From: Tessaracoccus sp.
GTDB taxonomy: Bacteria > Actinomycetota > Actinomycetes > Propionibacteriales > Propionibacteriaceae
DNA length: 64,000 nucleotides
Assembly: GCF_016714275.1 (NCBI RefSeq)
Contig: NZ_JADJNP010000001.1
Location: 186,001-250,000, forward strand
Direction: 5' to 3'
Shown here: positions 24,277 through 35,610 of the stretch, one piece after another
Numbering within the stretch: position 1 is the stretch's first letter
Layout: each line of letters opens with the position of its first letter
The notes under the pieces: generated by a model
What the model was told of the DNA's origin: nothing
The model's database searches: none
Seen by the model: only the letters and a program-made list of their open reading frames with translations
Translations under genes and position numbers: made by a program

Positions 24277-25541
24277 CCGCCCTGTCCGAGCTCGCCGCAC
24301 AAGTCCCCGACGCCGTCCGCCGACTGGCCGGCATTGCGCGCCGCACCCCGGTTCACCTCGACGAGCGACTGTCGACCACGACGGGGGCGCAGATCTGGCT
24401 GAAGCGCGAGGACCTGCAACCCGTGCGCTCCTACAAGCTGCGTGGGGCCTACAACCTGATGGCGCAGCTGCCTGAGGATGCGAAGGCCGCGGGCGTCGTC
24501 TGCGCGTCCGCGGGCAACCACGGGCAGGGCGTCGCGTACTCGGCTGCGGCGCTCGGCATGCACGCGACCGTTGTGGTGCCTCACACGACGCCACGGCAGA
24601 AGCGGCAGCGCATCGTGGACCTCGGCCGCGGCCAAGTCGACCTCGTGCTCTACGGCGCCACCTATGACGAGGCCTCCGACGAGGCCGCCCGCATGGCGGA
24701 ACAGGACGGCAGGGTCCTTGTCCCCGCATTCAACGACCCGCGCACCGCCGCCGGGCAGGCGACCGTCATGGTGGAGGCGATCGAACAGCTCGGGTTCGTG
24801 CCAGACATCGTGGTCGTTCCTGTCGGCGGGGGCGGCCTCCTCGCGGGGGTTGCCGCGTGGCTGCAGACGGCGCATCCGGAGGTACGCGTCATCGGCGTCG
24901 AGCCCGAGGGTGCCCCGTGCATCGCAGCCGCGCTCTCGGCGGGCCGCCCGGTCACCCTGAAGAACATCGACACGTTCGTCGACGGCGCAGCCGTCCGCCG
25001 CGCCGGTGACTACACGTTCGAGGTCATCCGCGAGGCCAATGTGGAGCTCATGCGCGTGCCCGAAGGCCAGGTGTGCAGCGAAATGCTGACCATGTACCAG
25101 ACCGACGGCATCATCGCCGAGCCCGCCGGCGCGCTCGCCGCCGCGGCGCTTCCCAGCGGCGGCCCCGGTCCACGCATCCAGATACCCACCGGCTCGCGTG
25201 TGCTCGTGCTGGTCTCCGGCGGCAACAACGACGTCTCCCGCTATGCAGAAGTGGTCGAGCGCTCCCTGATCCACGAGGGCAGGAAACGCTACTTCCTCGT
25301 CGACTTTCCGCAGCAGCCCGGCGCGCTACGGATGTTCCTCGACTCCGTCCTCGGACCCGACGACGACATCACCTACTTCGAGTACGTCAAGCGCAACAAC
25401 CGCGAGACGGGCCCGGCGCTCGTCGGCGTCGAGCTGGGGAACCCGGGCGACTACCGCTTCCTGCTGGAGCGGATCGGCGAGTGCGGCATGAAGGCGGAAG
25501 AGGTCGCCTACGACAGCCCGTACTTCCAGTTCCTGGTGTAG
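24273..25541 (+). CDS. ilvA: Threonine ammonia-lyase
   Basis: 422 aa. PLP enzyme that deaminates threonine to 2-oxobutyrate for isoleucine synthesis. PLP Lys in VRSYKLRGAYN, phosphate-binding loop VPVGGGGLLAG, and SAGNHGQGVAYSA. The C-terminal ACT-like regulatory region (KRYFLVDFPQQPGALRMFLD) marks the short actinobacterial/CoryneB-type enzyme. ATG 24273 excludes the upstream frame extension that overlaps the membrane-protein gene. Confidence 0.95.
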   Translation: MTALSELAAQVPDAVRRLAGIARRTPVHLDERLSTTTGAQIWLKREDLQPVRSYKLRGAYNLMAQLPEDAKAAGVVCASAGNHGQGVAYSAAALGMHATVVVPHTTPRQKRQRIVDLGRGQVDLVLYGATYDEASDEAARMAEQDGRVLVPAFNDPRTAAGQATVMVEAIEQLGFVPDIVVVPVGGGGLLAGVAAWLQTAHPEVRVIGVEPEGAPCIAAALSAGRPVTLKNIDTFVDGAAVRRAGDYTFEVIREANVELMRVPEGQVCSEMLTMYQTDGIIAEPAGALAAAALPSGGPGPRIQIPTGSRVLVLVSGGNNDVSRYAEVVERSLIHEGRKRYFLVDFPQQPGALRMFLDSVLGPDDDITYFEYVKRNNRETGPALVGVELGNPGDYRFLLERIGECGMKAEEVAYDSPYFQFLV

Positions 25542-25545
25542 CGGG

Positions 25546-26514
25546 TCAGTGCTTGACGGCGCGGCGGAGGTCCTTGCGGAGCTCCGGCGGGAGCGCGAAC
25601 GTCAACGTCTCCTCCGTCAGACGCTCCTCGACCGCGGCGGGGAACCCGCGCTCCTCCAGGAAGGTCAGCACGCCTTGGACGAGGTCATCGGGGACCGATG
25701 CGCCGCTGGTGACGCCCACCTTCGAGACGCCCTCGAGCCAGGTCGGGTCGATCTCGCCCGCGTTGTCCACACGGTAGGACGCCTTCGCGCCTGCCTCGAG
25801 CGCGACCTCGACGAGGCGCACGGAGTTCGACGAGTTGCGTGAACCGACCACGATCATGAGGTCGCAGCCGCCCTGGGCAATCTGCTTGACCGCGAGCTGT
25901 CGGTTCTGCGTCGCGTAGCAGATGTCGTCCGACGGCGGATCCATCAGCAGCGGGAACTTCTGCCGCAGCCTGCCCACGGTCTCCAGGGTCTCGTCCACCG
26001 ACAGCGTCGTCTGGCTCAGCCACGCGAGATTGGTGCCCTCGGGGATCTCCAGGTCGTCGACATCCGCCGGCGACTGCACGAGCGTCGTTTGATCGGGAGC
26101 CTCACCCATCGTGCCCTCGACCTCCTCGTGCCCGGCGTGGCCGATGAGGAGGATCTGCGTGCCCTGGCCCGCGAATCGCTTCGCCTCATGGTGCACCTTG
26201 GTGACCAGCGGGCAGGTCGCGTCGATGGTCTTCAGCGAGCGCTCGGCTGCCTCGGCATGCACCGCAGGCGAGACGCCGTGCGCGGAGAACACCACGGTCG
26301 CGCCGAGGGGCACCTCGTCGAGCTCCTCGACGAAGATCGCCCCGCGCGACTCGAGCGTCTCCACGACGTGCTTGTTGTGGACGATCTGCTTGCGCACGTA
26401 GACGGGCGGACCGTACAGGTCGAGCGCCTTCTCGACGGTAACGACGGCGCGGTCGACGCCTGCGCAGTAACCACGGGGCGCGGCGACGACAACTCGCTTC
26501 GAATCGGTGCTCAT
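25546..26514 (-). CDS. ispH: 4-hydroxy-3-methylbut-2-enyl diphosphate reductase
   Basis: 322 aa from ATG 26514. Last step of the MEP isoprenoid pathway, making IPP and DMAPP with a [4Fe-4S] cluster. The three cluster Cys lie in [24 protein letters not shown] and [14 protein letters not shown]; the catalytic Glu region [10 protein letters not shown] is present. Downstream of the HAD phosphatase gene on the same strand, 10 nt apart; convergent with ilvA. Confidence 0.97.
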   Translation of the reverse strand: MSTDSKRVVVAAPRGYCAGVDRAVVTVEKALDLYGPPVYVRKQIVHNKHVVETLESRGAIFVEELDEVPLGATVVFSAHGVSPAVHAEAAERSLKTIDATCPLVTKVHHEAKRFAGQGTQILLIGHAGHEEVEGTMGEAPDQTTLVQSPADVDDLEIPEGTNLAWLSQTTLSVDETLETVGRLRQKFPLLMDPPSDDICYATQNRQLAVKQIAQGGCDLMIVVGSRNSSNSVRLVEVALEAGAKASYRVDNAGEIDPTWLEGVSKVGVTSGASVPDDLVQGVLTFLEERGFPAAVEERLTEETLTFALPPELRKDLRRAVKH

Positions 26515-26524
26515 GGGCAACAGT

Positions 26525-27358
26525 CTACGAGGCGCTGGGCCGCGCCCATTCCTGCGCGGCGAGGCGCTCCACGACGAGGGCGACACCGTCATCGTCGTTC
26601 GTCGCCGTGACCTCGTCGGCGACGACGGCCACTCCGGGCCCCGCGTTGCCCATCGCGACGCCCAACCCGGCCCATGCGAGGAGCTCGACGTCGTTCTCGT
26701 TGTCTCCAAACGCGACGATCTCTTCGGGCGCGATGCCGTACCGGTCGGCGATCCGCGCCACTCCTGTTGCCTTGTTGACACCCTCCGCCGCAACCTCGAG
26801 GAAGGGTGCTCCCGACGTCGTCGGCGTGCAGCCGGGCACGGCCAGGTCGCGGGCGGCCGCTAGAAGCTCATCCGGTGCCACGTCCGAGCCGCGGATGACC
26901 AGCTTCGACGTGCCGTCGGCCAGCACGTCGTCGAGGTCGAACTCGGAGACGTCGCCGCGTCGGCCGTGATCGCCCGGATCCATCAGCCCGACGTACCCGC
27001 GTTGCGGCAGGAACGTGGCACCGGCGTCGCGCACCGACACGCAGCGGACGGTCGGATACAGCTCCTGCAAGCCGAAGAACAGCGCGCGCTGCGCCTCCAC
27101 CGCGATGGTGTCTTCGAACAGCACCTCACCCGTTCCCAGGTGATAGCCGACCGCCCCGTTGGCTCCGAGCACCACGCCGTCGGCGAGGAACGTGTCCCGC
27201 ACCACCTCCTCGATCGAGAAAGGCTGGCGTCCGGATGCGGGAACGACGAGGACGCCGGCCTCGTGTGCCTCCCGCAGCGCGAGCAGGTTCCGCGCCGGGA
27301 TGCGGTGCCGGCTGTTCAGCAGCGTGCCGTCGAGGTCTGTGGCAATCAGTCGGATCAC
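26525..27358 (-). CDS. Cof-type HAD hydrolase
   Basis: 277 aa. HAD motif [12 protein letters not shown] (residues 8-18), cap domain in the middle, motif III Lys in [12 protein letters not shown] and motif [16 protein letters not shown]. Dephosphorylates small phosphorylated metabolites such as sugar phosphates or PLP; exact substrate unknown. Probably co-transcribed with ispH. Confidence 0.92.
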   Translation of the reverse strand: MIRLIATDLDGTLLNSRHRIPARNLLALREAHEAGVLVVPASGRQPFSIEEVVRDTFLADGVVLGANGAVGYHLGTGEVLFEDTIAVEAQRALFFGLQELYPTVRCVSVRDAGATFLPQRGYVGLMDPGDHGRRGDVSEFDLDDVLADGTSKLVIRGSDVAPDELLAAARDLAVPGCTPTTSGAPFLEVAAEGVNKATGVARIADRYGIAPEEIVAFGDNENDVELLAWAGLGVAMGNAGPGVAVVADEVTATNDDDGVALVVERLAAQEWARPSAS

Positions 27359-27396
27359 GGTTCTGACCCTATCCCGGTGCGGGTAGGGTTCCCGCC

Positions 27397-28626
27397 ATGG
27401 CCCTTGACAGCTCGGCGGAGCACCCGCAGCCGCTGGGACGCGTCATCGGCGCGATCAAGGACTGGGTCGGCCGCTGCGGCGAGATTTGGGTCGACGCGCA
27501 GGTGGTCGAGATCAAACGGCGGGCGGCGCCCACGCAGTTCCTCACCTTCCGCGACCGCTTCGCCGACATGTCGGCGCGCGTGACGGTGTCGTCGCTCGTG
27601 CTCGACTCCGCGGGGCCTCTTCCCGAGGGGTCCCGGGTAGCCGCGCGGATCCGCCCGCGAGTGTGGGACCGCGACACATCGCTCAGCTTCGAGTGTCTTG
27701 AGATCCGGGTCGCGGGCGAGGGCCGGCTCCTCGCGCAGCTGGAGCAGCTCAAACGCAAGCTCCAAGCGGAGGGGCTGTTCGAACCCCACCGCAAGCGCCG
27801 TCTCCCCGTGCTGCCGCGTGCGATCGGGTTGATCACAGGCAAGGACTCCGATGCCGAACGCGACGTCGTCACCACCGTGAGCCGGCGCTGGCCCACTGCG
27901 GCGATCAGGACGAGGCACGCCCTGGTGCAGGGCCCGACGGCCGCGGAGTCCGTGATGACCGCGCTCGCCGCGCTCGACGCCGACCCGGCCGTCGACGTCA
28001 TCATCGTCGCTCGCGGCGGCGGCTCCCTCGAGGACCTGCTCGCCTTCTCCGACGAGGGCCTGGTCCGCGCTGTCGCGGCGGCGCGCACGCCGGTGGTCAC
28101 CGCGATCGGCCACGAGGCCGACCAGCCTCTTGTCGACTACGTCGCGGACCTCCGCGCGTCCACTCCCACCGACGCGGGCAAGCGGGTCGTCCCCGATCAC
28201 GCCGACGAGTCCGCCGGGCTGGTCCTCGCCCGCTCCCGCCTTGCGCGCGCCGTCGACACCCTGCTCGCGGCGGAGCAGGAGCGGCTCGACGCCCTCCGAA
28301 CCCGTCCCGTGATGGTCGACCCGACCAGCGCGTTCGCCGCCCACTACGACCGCCTTGCCCATCTGCGCCACCGGCTGAACACCGCCGTCGACCGCACACT
28401 CCAGACCGAGCAGGCGGAGCTGCGGGCCGCGGTCGGCACCATTCGGGCACTGTCGCCGCAGCGCACCCTCCAGCGCGGCTACGCGGTCCTCGTCGACGAC
28501 GCCCACCACTCCGTGTCCAGCATCGCCGACACCACCGCAGGTGCCCGCATCCAGGCGTATCTTGCCGATGGCGAACTCACGCTCGATGTCGTCGGCACTA
28601 CTGTGAAGGAGGTCCCCCGTGGCTGA
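27397..28626 (+). CDS. xseA: Exodeoxyribonuclease VII large subunit
   Basis: 409 aa. N-terminal OB fold (WVDAQVVEIKRRAAPTQFLT), catalytic core with GLITGKDSDAERDVVTTVSR, VDVIIVARGGGSLEDLLAFSD and VTAIGHEADQPLVDYVADLR, and C-terminal RALSPQRTLQRGYAVL. Degrades single-stranded DNA with XseB. Divergent from the HAD gene by 38 nt. Confidence 0.96.
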   Translation: MALDSSAEHPQPLGRVIGAIKDWVGRCGEIWVDAQVVEIKRRAAPTQFLTFRDRFADMSARVTVSSLVLDSAGPLPEGSRVAARIRPRVWDRDTSLSFECLEIRVAGEGRLLAQLEQLKRKLQAEGLFEPHRKRRLPVLPRAIGLITGKDSDAERDVVTTVSRRWPTAAIRTRHALVQGPTAAESVMTALAALDADPAVDVIIVARGGGSLEDLLAFSDEGLVRAVAAARTPVVTAIGHEADQPLVDYVADLRASTPTDAGKRVVPDHADESAGLVLARSRLARAVDTLLAAEQERLDALRTRPVMVDPTSAFAAHYDRLAHLRHRLNTAVDRTLQTEQAELRAAVGTIRALSPQRTLQRGYAVLVDDAHHSVSSIADTTAGARIQAYLADGELTLDVVGTTVKEVPRG

Positions 28627-28816
28627 GCAGGAACCCACCTACGAGCAAGCGCGTGACGAACTCATGCGCGTGGTGCAACAACTGGAGTCCGGCGGCGCGT
28701 CGCTGGCCGAGTCGATGGCGCTCTGGCAGCGCGGGGAGAAGCTCGCCGAGATCTGCCAGGGATTCCTCGACGGCGCCCGCGAACAGGTTGCCTCCTCCCG
28801 GAAAACAGCCGGTTGA
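28619..28816 (+). CDS. xseB: Exodeoxyribonuclease VII small subunit
   Basis: 65 aa from GTG 28619, preceded by AAGGAGG inside xseA; the genes overlap by 8 nt. Helical hairpin YEQARDELMRVVQQLESGGA and LAESMALWQRGEKLAEICQG is the family signature. Confidence 0.95.
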   Translation: MAEQEPTYEQARDELMRVVQQLESGGASLAESMALWQRGEKLAEICQGFLDGAREQVASSRKTAG

Positions 28817-28817
28817 G

Positions 28818-29378
28818 TCAGCCCTGCTGCGCCGCCTCCGTCAGTGTCGCGGCGAAGGCCTCCAACGCGACGAAGTCCGAGTCGGCAGCGATGACGGCGG
28901 TGTCGGTCTCGCCCTTGCTCACCAGCGAACTCGTGCGTCCGTCCTTACTCTCGTAGCGCTCCCAAGAGCGCCCCGCGGCGTCGACCTCACCGCCGACGGC
29001 GTGGCCTTCCCTCGTCGCGGCCCGGACGAACGCGGACCCGGAGCCGTCGCGCTGCTGGAGGCCGAAGTAGATCTGGTCGGGTGACAGATAGCCCACCTGC
29101 CAGGAGTTGGCCTCGGCGGGCTCGCTCGTGATCCACGGCTGCCCCTCCTTTGCCCAGGCCGCGCGCACGGGCGTCCAGCCCTCGCCCAGCCCCTCGGCGA
29201 CCAGCAGCGGGTACGGCGACTCGACCGTGGCGCGCTTCAGCTGGGCCGCGACATCGACCCGCTGCGGCCCCTCCTCGCCCGGGGAAGAGAAGAACCACAC
29301 GAGAAGCAACACGGGGATGACGATCACAGCCATCGAGATGACCATGTCCCGCGAGCGGGCGTTCGGGTTGCGAGCCAT
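28818..29378 (-). CDS. DUF4245 domain protein
   Basis: 186 aa from ATG 29378. One N-terminal membrane segment (MVISMAVIVIPVLLLVWFF) and an extracytoplasmic domain with YPLLVAEGLGEGWTPVRAAW, typical of DUF4245. Function unknown. Its location next to xseB is usual in actinobacteria. Stops are 1 nt apart (convergent). Confidence 0.88.
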   Translation of the reverse strand: MARNPNARSRDMVISMAVIVIPVLLLVWFFSSPGEEGPQRVDVAAQLKRATVESPYPLLVAEGLGEGWTPVRAAWAKEGQPWITSEPAEANSWQVGYLSPDQIYFGLQQRDGSGSAFVRAATREGHAVGGEVDAAGRSWERYESKDGRTSSLVSKGETDTAVIAADSDFVALEAFAATLTEAAQQG

Positions 29379-29391
29379 GGGGTACAGCCTA

Positions 29392-30192
29392 TTAGCGGCC
29401 GAAGCGGCGCTCGCGCTGCGTGTAGGCGCGCAGCGCTCGGACGAAGTCGACGCGACGGAAGTCCGGCCAGAGCGCCTCGCAGAAGTAGAACTCACTGTGC
29501 GCGGACTGCCACAGGAGAAAGCCGGACAGCCGCTGCTCGCCGGAGGTGCGGATGATGAGGTCGGGGTCGGGCTGTCCCTTGGTGTACAGGTGCTGCGAGA
29601 TCTCCTCGATCTCGAGCGTCTGCGCCACCTCCTCCAGCGTCGCTCCCTCGGCGGCGCGGGTGGCGAGGAGCGAGCGGACGGCATCGCGGAGCTCCATCCG
29701 GCCGCCGTAGGCGATGGCAACGTTGACGTGCATGCCGTGGACGCCGTCGGTGGCGGCCGAGGATCGGCGCAGGGACTCGGCGACGTCGTCGGGCAGCAGT
29801 TCCAACGCGCCGACGGCCTGGACCCGCCAGCGGCCGGTGGCGGCGAGATCCGCGACGAGCTGGTCGATGACACCGAGCAGGTCGGTCAGTTCGTCGGCTT
29901 CGGAGCGTTGGAGGTTCTCGGTGCTCAGGACCCACAAGGTGATGACTTGGAGGTCCGCGTCGTCGCACCATTCGACGAACTCCACGAGCCGCGCGGCGCC
30001 CGCGCGATAGCCGGCGACGAGCGGCTCCCCCGGCGCGTTCATCCGCGCCCACCGACGGTTGCCATCGGCGAGGACGGCGACGTGCCGGGGAAGAGCTGCG
30101 CGGTCGAGATGCTCGAGCACGCCACGCTCATAGGTGGCGTACATCCACCGCGGCGGCCAGAACCGCTCAACCACCCGCTCCCACCACGCCAT
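29392..30192 (-). CDS. uppS: Isoprenyl transferase (short-chain Z-isoprenyl diphosphate synthase type)
   Basis: 266 aa. Cis-prenyltransferase adding IPP units to make a Z-configured polyprenyl diphosphate used for the cell wall lipid carrier. Signature LADGNRRWARMNAPGEPL (DGNRRWA as in the mycobacterial Z-FPP synthase branch, instead of DGNGRWA), LWVLSTENLQRS and the C-terminal PDLIIRTSGEQRLSGFLLWQ. Chain length cannot be decided from sequence. Divergent from the hemolysin III gene. Confidence 0.94.
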   Translation of the reverse strand: MAWWERVVERFWPPRWMYATYERGVLEHLDRAALPRHVAVLADGNRRWARMNAPGEPLVAGYRAGAARLVEFVEWCDDADLQVITLWVLSTENLQRSEADELTDLLGVIDQLVADLAATGRWRVQAVGALELLPDDVAESLRRSSAATDGVHGMHVNVAIAYGGRMELRDAVRSLLATRAAEGATLEEVAQTLEIEEISQHLYTKGQPDPDLIIRTSGEQRLSGFLLWQSAHSEFYFCEALWPDFRRVDFVRALRAYTQRERRFGR

Positions 30193-30293
30193 GGGGGAAG
30201 CCTAGTGGCCCGTCGGACCTAAATGCGGGGGTACGCGGCACCATGCGGGCGATTGACGTCGTTGTCGTCGGTCGACGTAGTGGGTCGGGTTCG

Positions 30294-30411
30294 TTGGTTT
30301 CGACACGGCAACGAAGGCCGAGGTCAACCGAGCGCTCGAATTGCCGAGGCCCGGAAGGCGTTCAGCGCGAAGCGCGATCACGACGGCTCGACCGGCGGTG
30401 TTGGTTTCGAC
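30294..30411. repeat. Degenerate REP-like repeat region
   Basis: Two TTGGTTTCGAC motifs (30294-30304 and 30401-30411), the first continuing ACGG as in the repeats at 11658 and 19330, with a paired GCGCGAAGCGC core between them. The rest of 30193-30458 has no gene. Confidence 0.5.
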
Positions 30412-30425
30412 GCCGACATCGGCTA

Positions 30426-30458
30426 ACCTACGGAAGCGTAAGTTACGGAAGCGTAGGT
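30426..30458. promoter_or_regulatory. Tandem TACG-N4-CGTA operator
   Basis: Two dyads with a 16-bp period, CCTACG-GAAG-CGTAAG and TTACG-GAAG-CGTAGG, with a GAAG spacer in both. They directly abut the start of the hemolysin III gene. The shape is typical of TetR-family operators; no TetR gene is near. Confidence 0.7.
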
Positions 30459-31142
30459 ATGCTCGTGAGCACAACGACCCACCCTCAAGGCGTCGACACG
30501 ACCCTCCCCCTCGCCAAGCCGCGGCTCCGCGGCTGGCTCCACTTCGGCATGGCCCCGGTCATGCTGATCACCGGGCTCCTCTTCACGGCGCTCGCGCCGA
30601 CGCTCGCCGGGCGGATCGGCTGCGCGGTCTACACACTGTCGGCGGTGCAGCTCTTCGGGACGAGCGCGGCCTACCACCGCGGCACGTGGTCGGACAGAAC
30701 GAACGCGATCTTCCGCAGGATCGACCACTCCAACATCTTCGTCTTCATCGCGGGCAGCTACACGCCACTGACACTCACGCTGCTCGACGGCCCTGCCCGC
30801 TGGACACTGCTCATCCTGATCTGGTCCATCGCTACCCTCGGCGTGCTCTTCCGCACGACCTGGCTCGGCGCACCGCGCTGGTTGTACACGGCGCTGTACG
30901 TCGCAATGGGCTGGGCCGCCGTCGGATGGATGGGCCAGTTCTGGACCGCGGGCGGCCCGGCGGTGGTCATCCTCCTCATCTTGGGCGGTTTGGTCTACTC
31001 CCTAGGCGCGGTCGCGTACGCTACGAAACGTCCAAGACTCTCCCCTGTCTGGTTCGGGTTCCACGAGGCGTTCCACGCGTGCACGATAGTGGCGGCGATC
31101 CTTCACGCAGTCGCCATTGGTATATCGGTGTTTACGCCTTAA
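30459..31142 (+). CDS. trhA: Hemolysin III / TrhA family membrane protein
   Basis: 227 aa from ATG 30459 (GTG 30465 also possible; the transcript may be leaderless because the operator abuts the start). Seven membrane segments; conserved metal-site residues of the PAQR-like family appear in HFGMAPVMLITG, FGTSAAYHRGTW, RRIDHSNIFVFIAGSYTPL and GFHEAFHACTIVAAILH. Linked in other bacteria to membrane energetics/fluidity; molecular activity unproven. Confidence 0.92.
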   Translation: MLVSTTTHPQGVDTTLPLAKPRLRGWLHFGMAPVMLITGLLFTALAPTLAGRIGCAVYTLSAVQLFGTSAAYHRGTWSDRTNAIFRRIDHSNIFVFIAGSYTPLTLTLLDGPARWTLLILIWSIATLGVLFRTTWLGAPRWLYTALYVAMGWAAVGWMGQFWTAGGPAVVILLILGGLVYSLGAVAYATKRPRLSPVWFGFHEAFHACTIVAAILHAVAIGISVFTP

Positions 31143-31221
31143 GGTGAACTACAGGCCCGAGCTCGGGGGTACAGGTGTACCCTCTTGGATCGGAAGCACA
31201 CATGCCACGGAATAGGATGAT

Positions 31222-31668
31222 ATGGAACACGTGCTCGGCTACGAGTTGCACCGACTGCTCTGGTTCATCGACCACAAAGCCAACGACCGTCTCCGCCCTC
31301 ACGGGCTGACCTACACCCAGTTCCGGATCCTACGCTCGATCGACGCGCTGTCCCCAGTAACCGGCAAGGATCTCGCCGCGTTCCTCCTGGTGACGCCCTC
31401 GTCCATGTCGAAGTCGGTGACCCGGCTGATCGACCAGGGGTTCGTCGTCGACACGCAGTTGCGCGGCGTCGGCAACATCCAGCGCCTCGAGCTGACGAGG
31501 AAGGGCAAGAGCCTCCTCGACCCCATCGCGGAAGAACTGGACGCCGTCCTGAATCACATCACCGCGAGCAGCGGAGTGGATCCCGAGACGCTGGCGAGCG
31601 CTCTTCGTCACATGACGGAGGAGTTCAGCAAGATCTCGGGCTCCATCACTCACCCGGCCGCTCCCTGA
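31222..31668 (+). CDS. MarR-family transcriptional regulator
   Basis: 148 aa winged-helix dimer. LTYTQFRILRSIDALSPVTG and DLAAFLLVTPSSMSKSVTRL form the HTH, followed by the wing RGVGNIQRLELTRKGKSLLD. Target unknown; it could control itself or nearby genes. Convergent with the YyaL-like gene (15 nt). Confidence 0.92.
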   Translation: MEHVLGYELHRLLWFIDHKANDRLRPHGLTYTQFRILRSIDALSPVTGKDLAAFLLVTPSSMSKSVTRLIDQGFVVDTQLRGVGNIQRLELTRKGKSLLDPIAEELDAVLNHITASSGVDPETLASALRHMTEEFSKISGSITHPAAP

Positions 31669-31683
31669 GCGTCCCCGGGTCGC

Positions 31684-33693
<2,010 letters not shown>

Positions 33694-33737
33694 GCGGGCT
33701 AACCTACCGGCCTGCCGTCCCGGCGAACCAACGAGGA

Positions 33738-33801
33738 CCTGTTACGAAAGCGGAAGATGGCCTACTACCCTGCTCGCTACGGCCACCGCTTCCGTAACAG
33801 G
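33738..33801. repeat. MITE-like intergenic repeat, copy 2 (reverse orientation)
   Basis: 64 bp with perfect 9-bp terminal inverted repeats CCTGTTACG/CGTAACAGG and a longer imperfect arm (AAAGCGGAAGATGGCC against GAAGCGGTGGCC). Reverse complement of copy 1 at 1586-1665, without the 11-bp insert. Sits between the YyaL-like start and the permease stop. Confidence 0.75.
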
Positions 33802-33829
33802 CCCTGGGACCTGATGTGAAGGTCAGGTC

Positions 33830-34666
33830 CTAGCCCTTGGTTGCACCGGAGGTCAGGCCCTCGACGATCCAACGGCTCGCGAAGGCGAACAGCGCCATCG
33901 TCGGGATGATCGTCAGCACGGCCGCGGCAGCCATGGGCCCCCACTCGATGGCGAAACTCGAGATGAAGCCATTCAGCGCCGTCGGGATCGTCCTGCGCTC
34001 GTTGCTGTTGATCAATGTGACCGCGAGGAAGAGCTCGTTCCAGACGTTGACGAAGTTGAAGATGAACGTCGCGATGATGCCAGGCCCCATGACGGGCACG
34101 ATGATCCGCCACAGCGCGGTCATCCGCGAGCAGCCGTCGACCATCGCGGCCTCCTCCAAGGAGTCCGGGACATTGTCGAAGAAGCCCCTCAGCATGATCG
34201 ACGAGAACGGGATCGTCATCGCGATATAGATCAGCACGAGCCCGAATCGGCTGTCGACAAGGCCGAGGTTGGTGAACATCTGATACAGCGGACCCAGCGC
34301 GATGAACGCGGGAATCATCTGCGTCACGAGGAACGCCAGCATGACGGCGCCCTTTCCTCGGAACTGGAAGCGGGAAAGGATGTAGGCGCTGAGCAGGGCG
34401 ATCAGCGTCGCGACGGCGGCAGCGGACAGCGAAACGACGACGCTGTTGGCTATCGCATGGCCGAACATCATCTGCCCGAAAAGCTTCTCGTAGTTCTCGA
34501 ACGAGAACTCCTTCGGCCAGTACCGCACCGGGTACTCCGCGATCTGGCTCGCCGGCTTGAACGACGTGATCAGGATCCAGTAGAGCGGAAACAGCGTGAT
34601 CAGCAGCCAGACCGCGAGGCCGGCCACCTTCACTGCGGACAGCCAGGCGGGAATCTTGTTGATCAT
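33830..34666 (-). CDS. CUT1-type ABC transporter permease (MalG-like)
   Basis: 278 aa from ATG 34666. Six membrane segments and the EAA loop EEAAMVDGCSRMTALWRIIVP (about 185-205) that docks the ATPase. Overlaps the upstream permease by 4 nt. No ATPase gene is in this operon, so a shared MsmK-like ATPase encoded elsewhere would be needed. Confidence 0.94.
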   Translation of the reverse strand: MINKIPAWLSAVKVAGLAVWLLITLFPLYWILITSFKPASQIAEYPVRYWPKEFSFENYEKLFGQMMFGHAIANSVVVSLSAAAVATLIALLSAYILSRFQFRGKGAVMLAFLVTQMIPAFIALGPLYQMFTNLGLVDSRFGLVLIYIAMTIPFSSIMLRGFFDNVPDSLEEAAMVDGCSRMTALWRIIVPVMGPGIIATFIFNFVNVWNELFLAVTLINSNERRTIPTALNGFISSFAIEWGPMAAAAVLTIIPTMALFAFASRWIVEGLTSGATKG

Positions 34667-35607
34667 AAGGCCCGCTCCTTCGACAGCAGCGTGAGGTAGA
34701 CCGCGGTGAACGTCACGAGCACGCCCATGACGATGAAGCCGAGCGCCGAAGCCAGACCGTAGTCGCCCTGCTGGGTGAACTGGATCATCCAGGTGGTGGC
34801 GATCTGGGTCTGGTTCGCGGGACCGCCGCCGGTCATGGCGTAGATGATGTCCGGGAAGTTGAAGATCCAGATGACCCGCAGCAGCACCGTCAGCACGAGC
34901 GTCGTGCGGATGGTGGGAATGGTGACGCGGAAGAGAGTGCCGAGGCGACCCGCGCCGTCGAGCGCCGCGGCCTCGTGCAGCTCGTCGGGCACCGACTGGA
35001 GCGCGGCGAGGATCATCATCGCGAAGAAGGCGACGCCGTACCAGACGTTGGCGAGGATCACCGAGACCAGCGCCAGGTCGGGATTGGCGAGCCACGGGAT
35101 GGGTGACTGCGTGATGCCACTGCGCATCAACATGTCGTTGAAGACCCCGAACTCCGAGTTGAACATCCAGCGGAAGAGGATGCCGATCAGGAAGCCGGAC
35201 ACGGCCCACGGGTAGAACACGAGAGCTTGGTAAAGCCCCCGGAACCGGAACCTCTTCTTGAGTGCCAGCGCGATGAGGAAGCCGAACACGAACTGCGGAA
35301 CAAGCGACCCGACCACCCAGATCACCGAGTTCAGCATCACCTTCGGGAACAGCGGATCCGCGATCAGCGTCGCGAAGTTGCCGAGGCCCACGAAGGGCGT
35401 GTTCGTCAGGTCCCAGAGGGTCCACTGATGGAACGCCATGCGGCCGCCCACGAACAGCGGGTAATAGGTGAAGATGATGACGAAGAGGAAGGCTGGCGAC
35501 AGGTAGGCGAAGATGGTCAGCGCCGTACGCCAGTTGAACTGCCGCCTTTTGTGGGGACGGGCGGTGGTGCCGCCCGTCCCCGTGGCGGCCTTAGCGGCCG
35601 TGGACAT
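34663..35607 (-). CDS. CUT1-type ABC transporter permease (MalF-like)
   Basis: 314 aa. Six membrane segments; EAA loop HEAAALDGAGRLGTLFRVTIP. N-terminal cytoplasmic tail rich in Thr/Gly/Arg. Follows the binding-protein gene by 3 nt. Confidence 0.94.
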   Translation of the reverse strand: MSTAAKAATGTGGTTARPHKRRQFNWRTALTIFAYLSPAFLFVIIFTYYPLFVGGRMAFHQWTLWDLTNTPFVGLGNFATLIADPLFPKVMLNSVIWVVGSLVPQFVFGFLIALALKKRFRFRGLYQALVFYPWAVSGFLIGILFRWMFNSEFGVFNDMLMRSGITQSPIPWLANPDLALVSVILANVWYGVAFFAMMILAALQSVPDELHEAAALDGAGRLGTLFRVTIPTIRTTLVLTVLLRVIWIFNFPDIIYAMTGGGPANQTQIATTWMIQFTQQGDYGLASALGFIVMGVLVTFTAVYLTLLSKERAL

Positions 35608-35610
35608 CGG

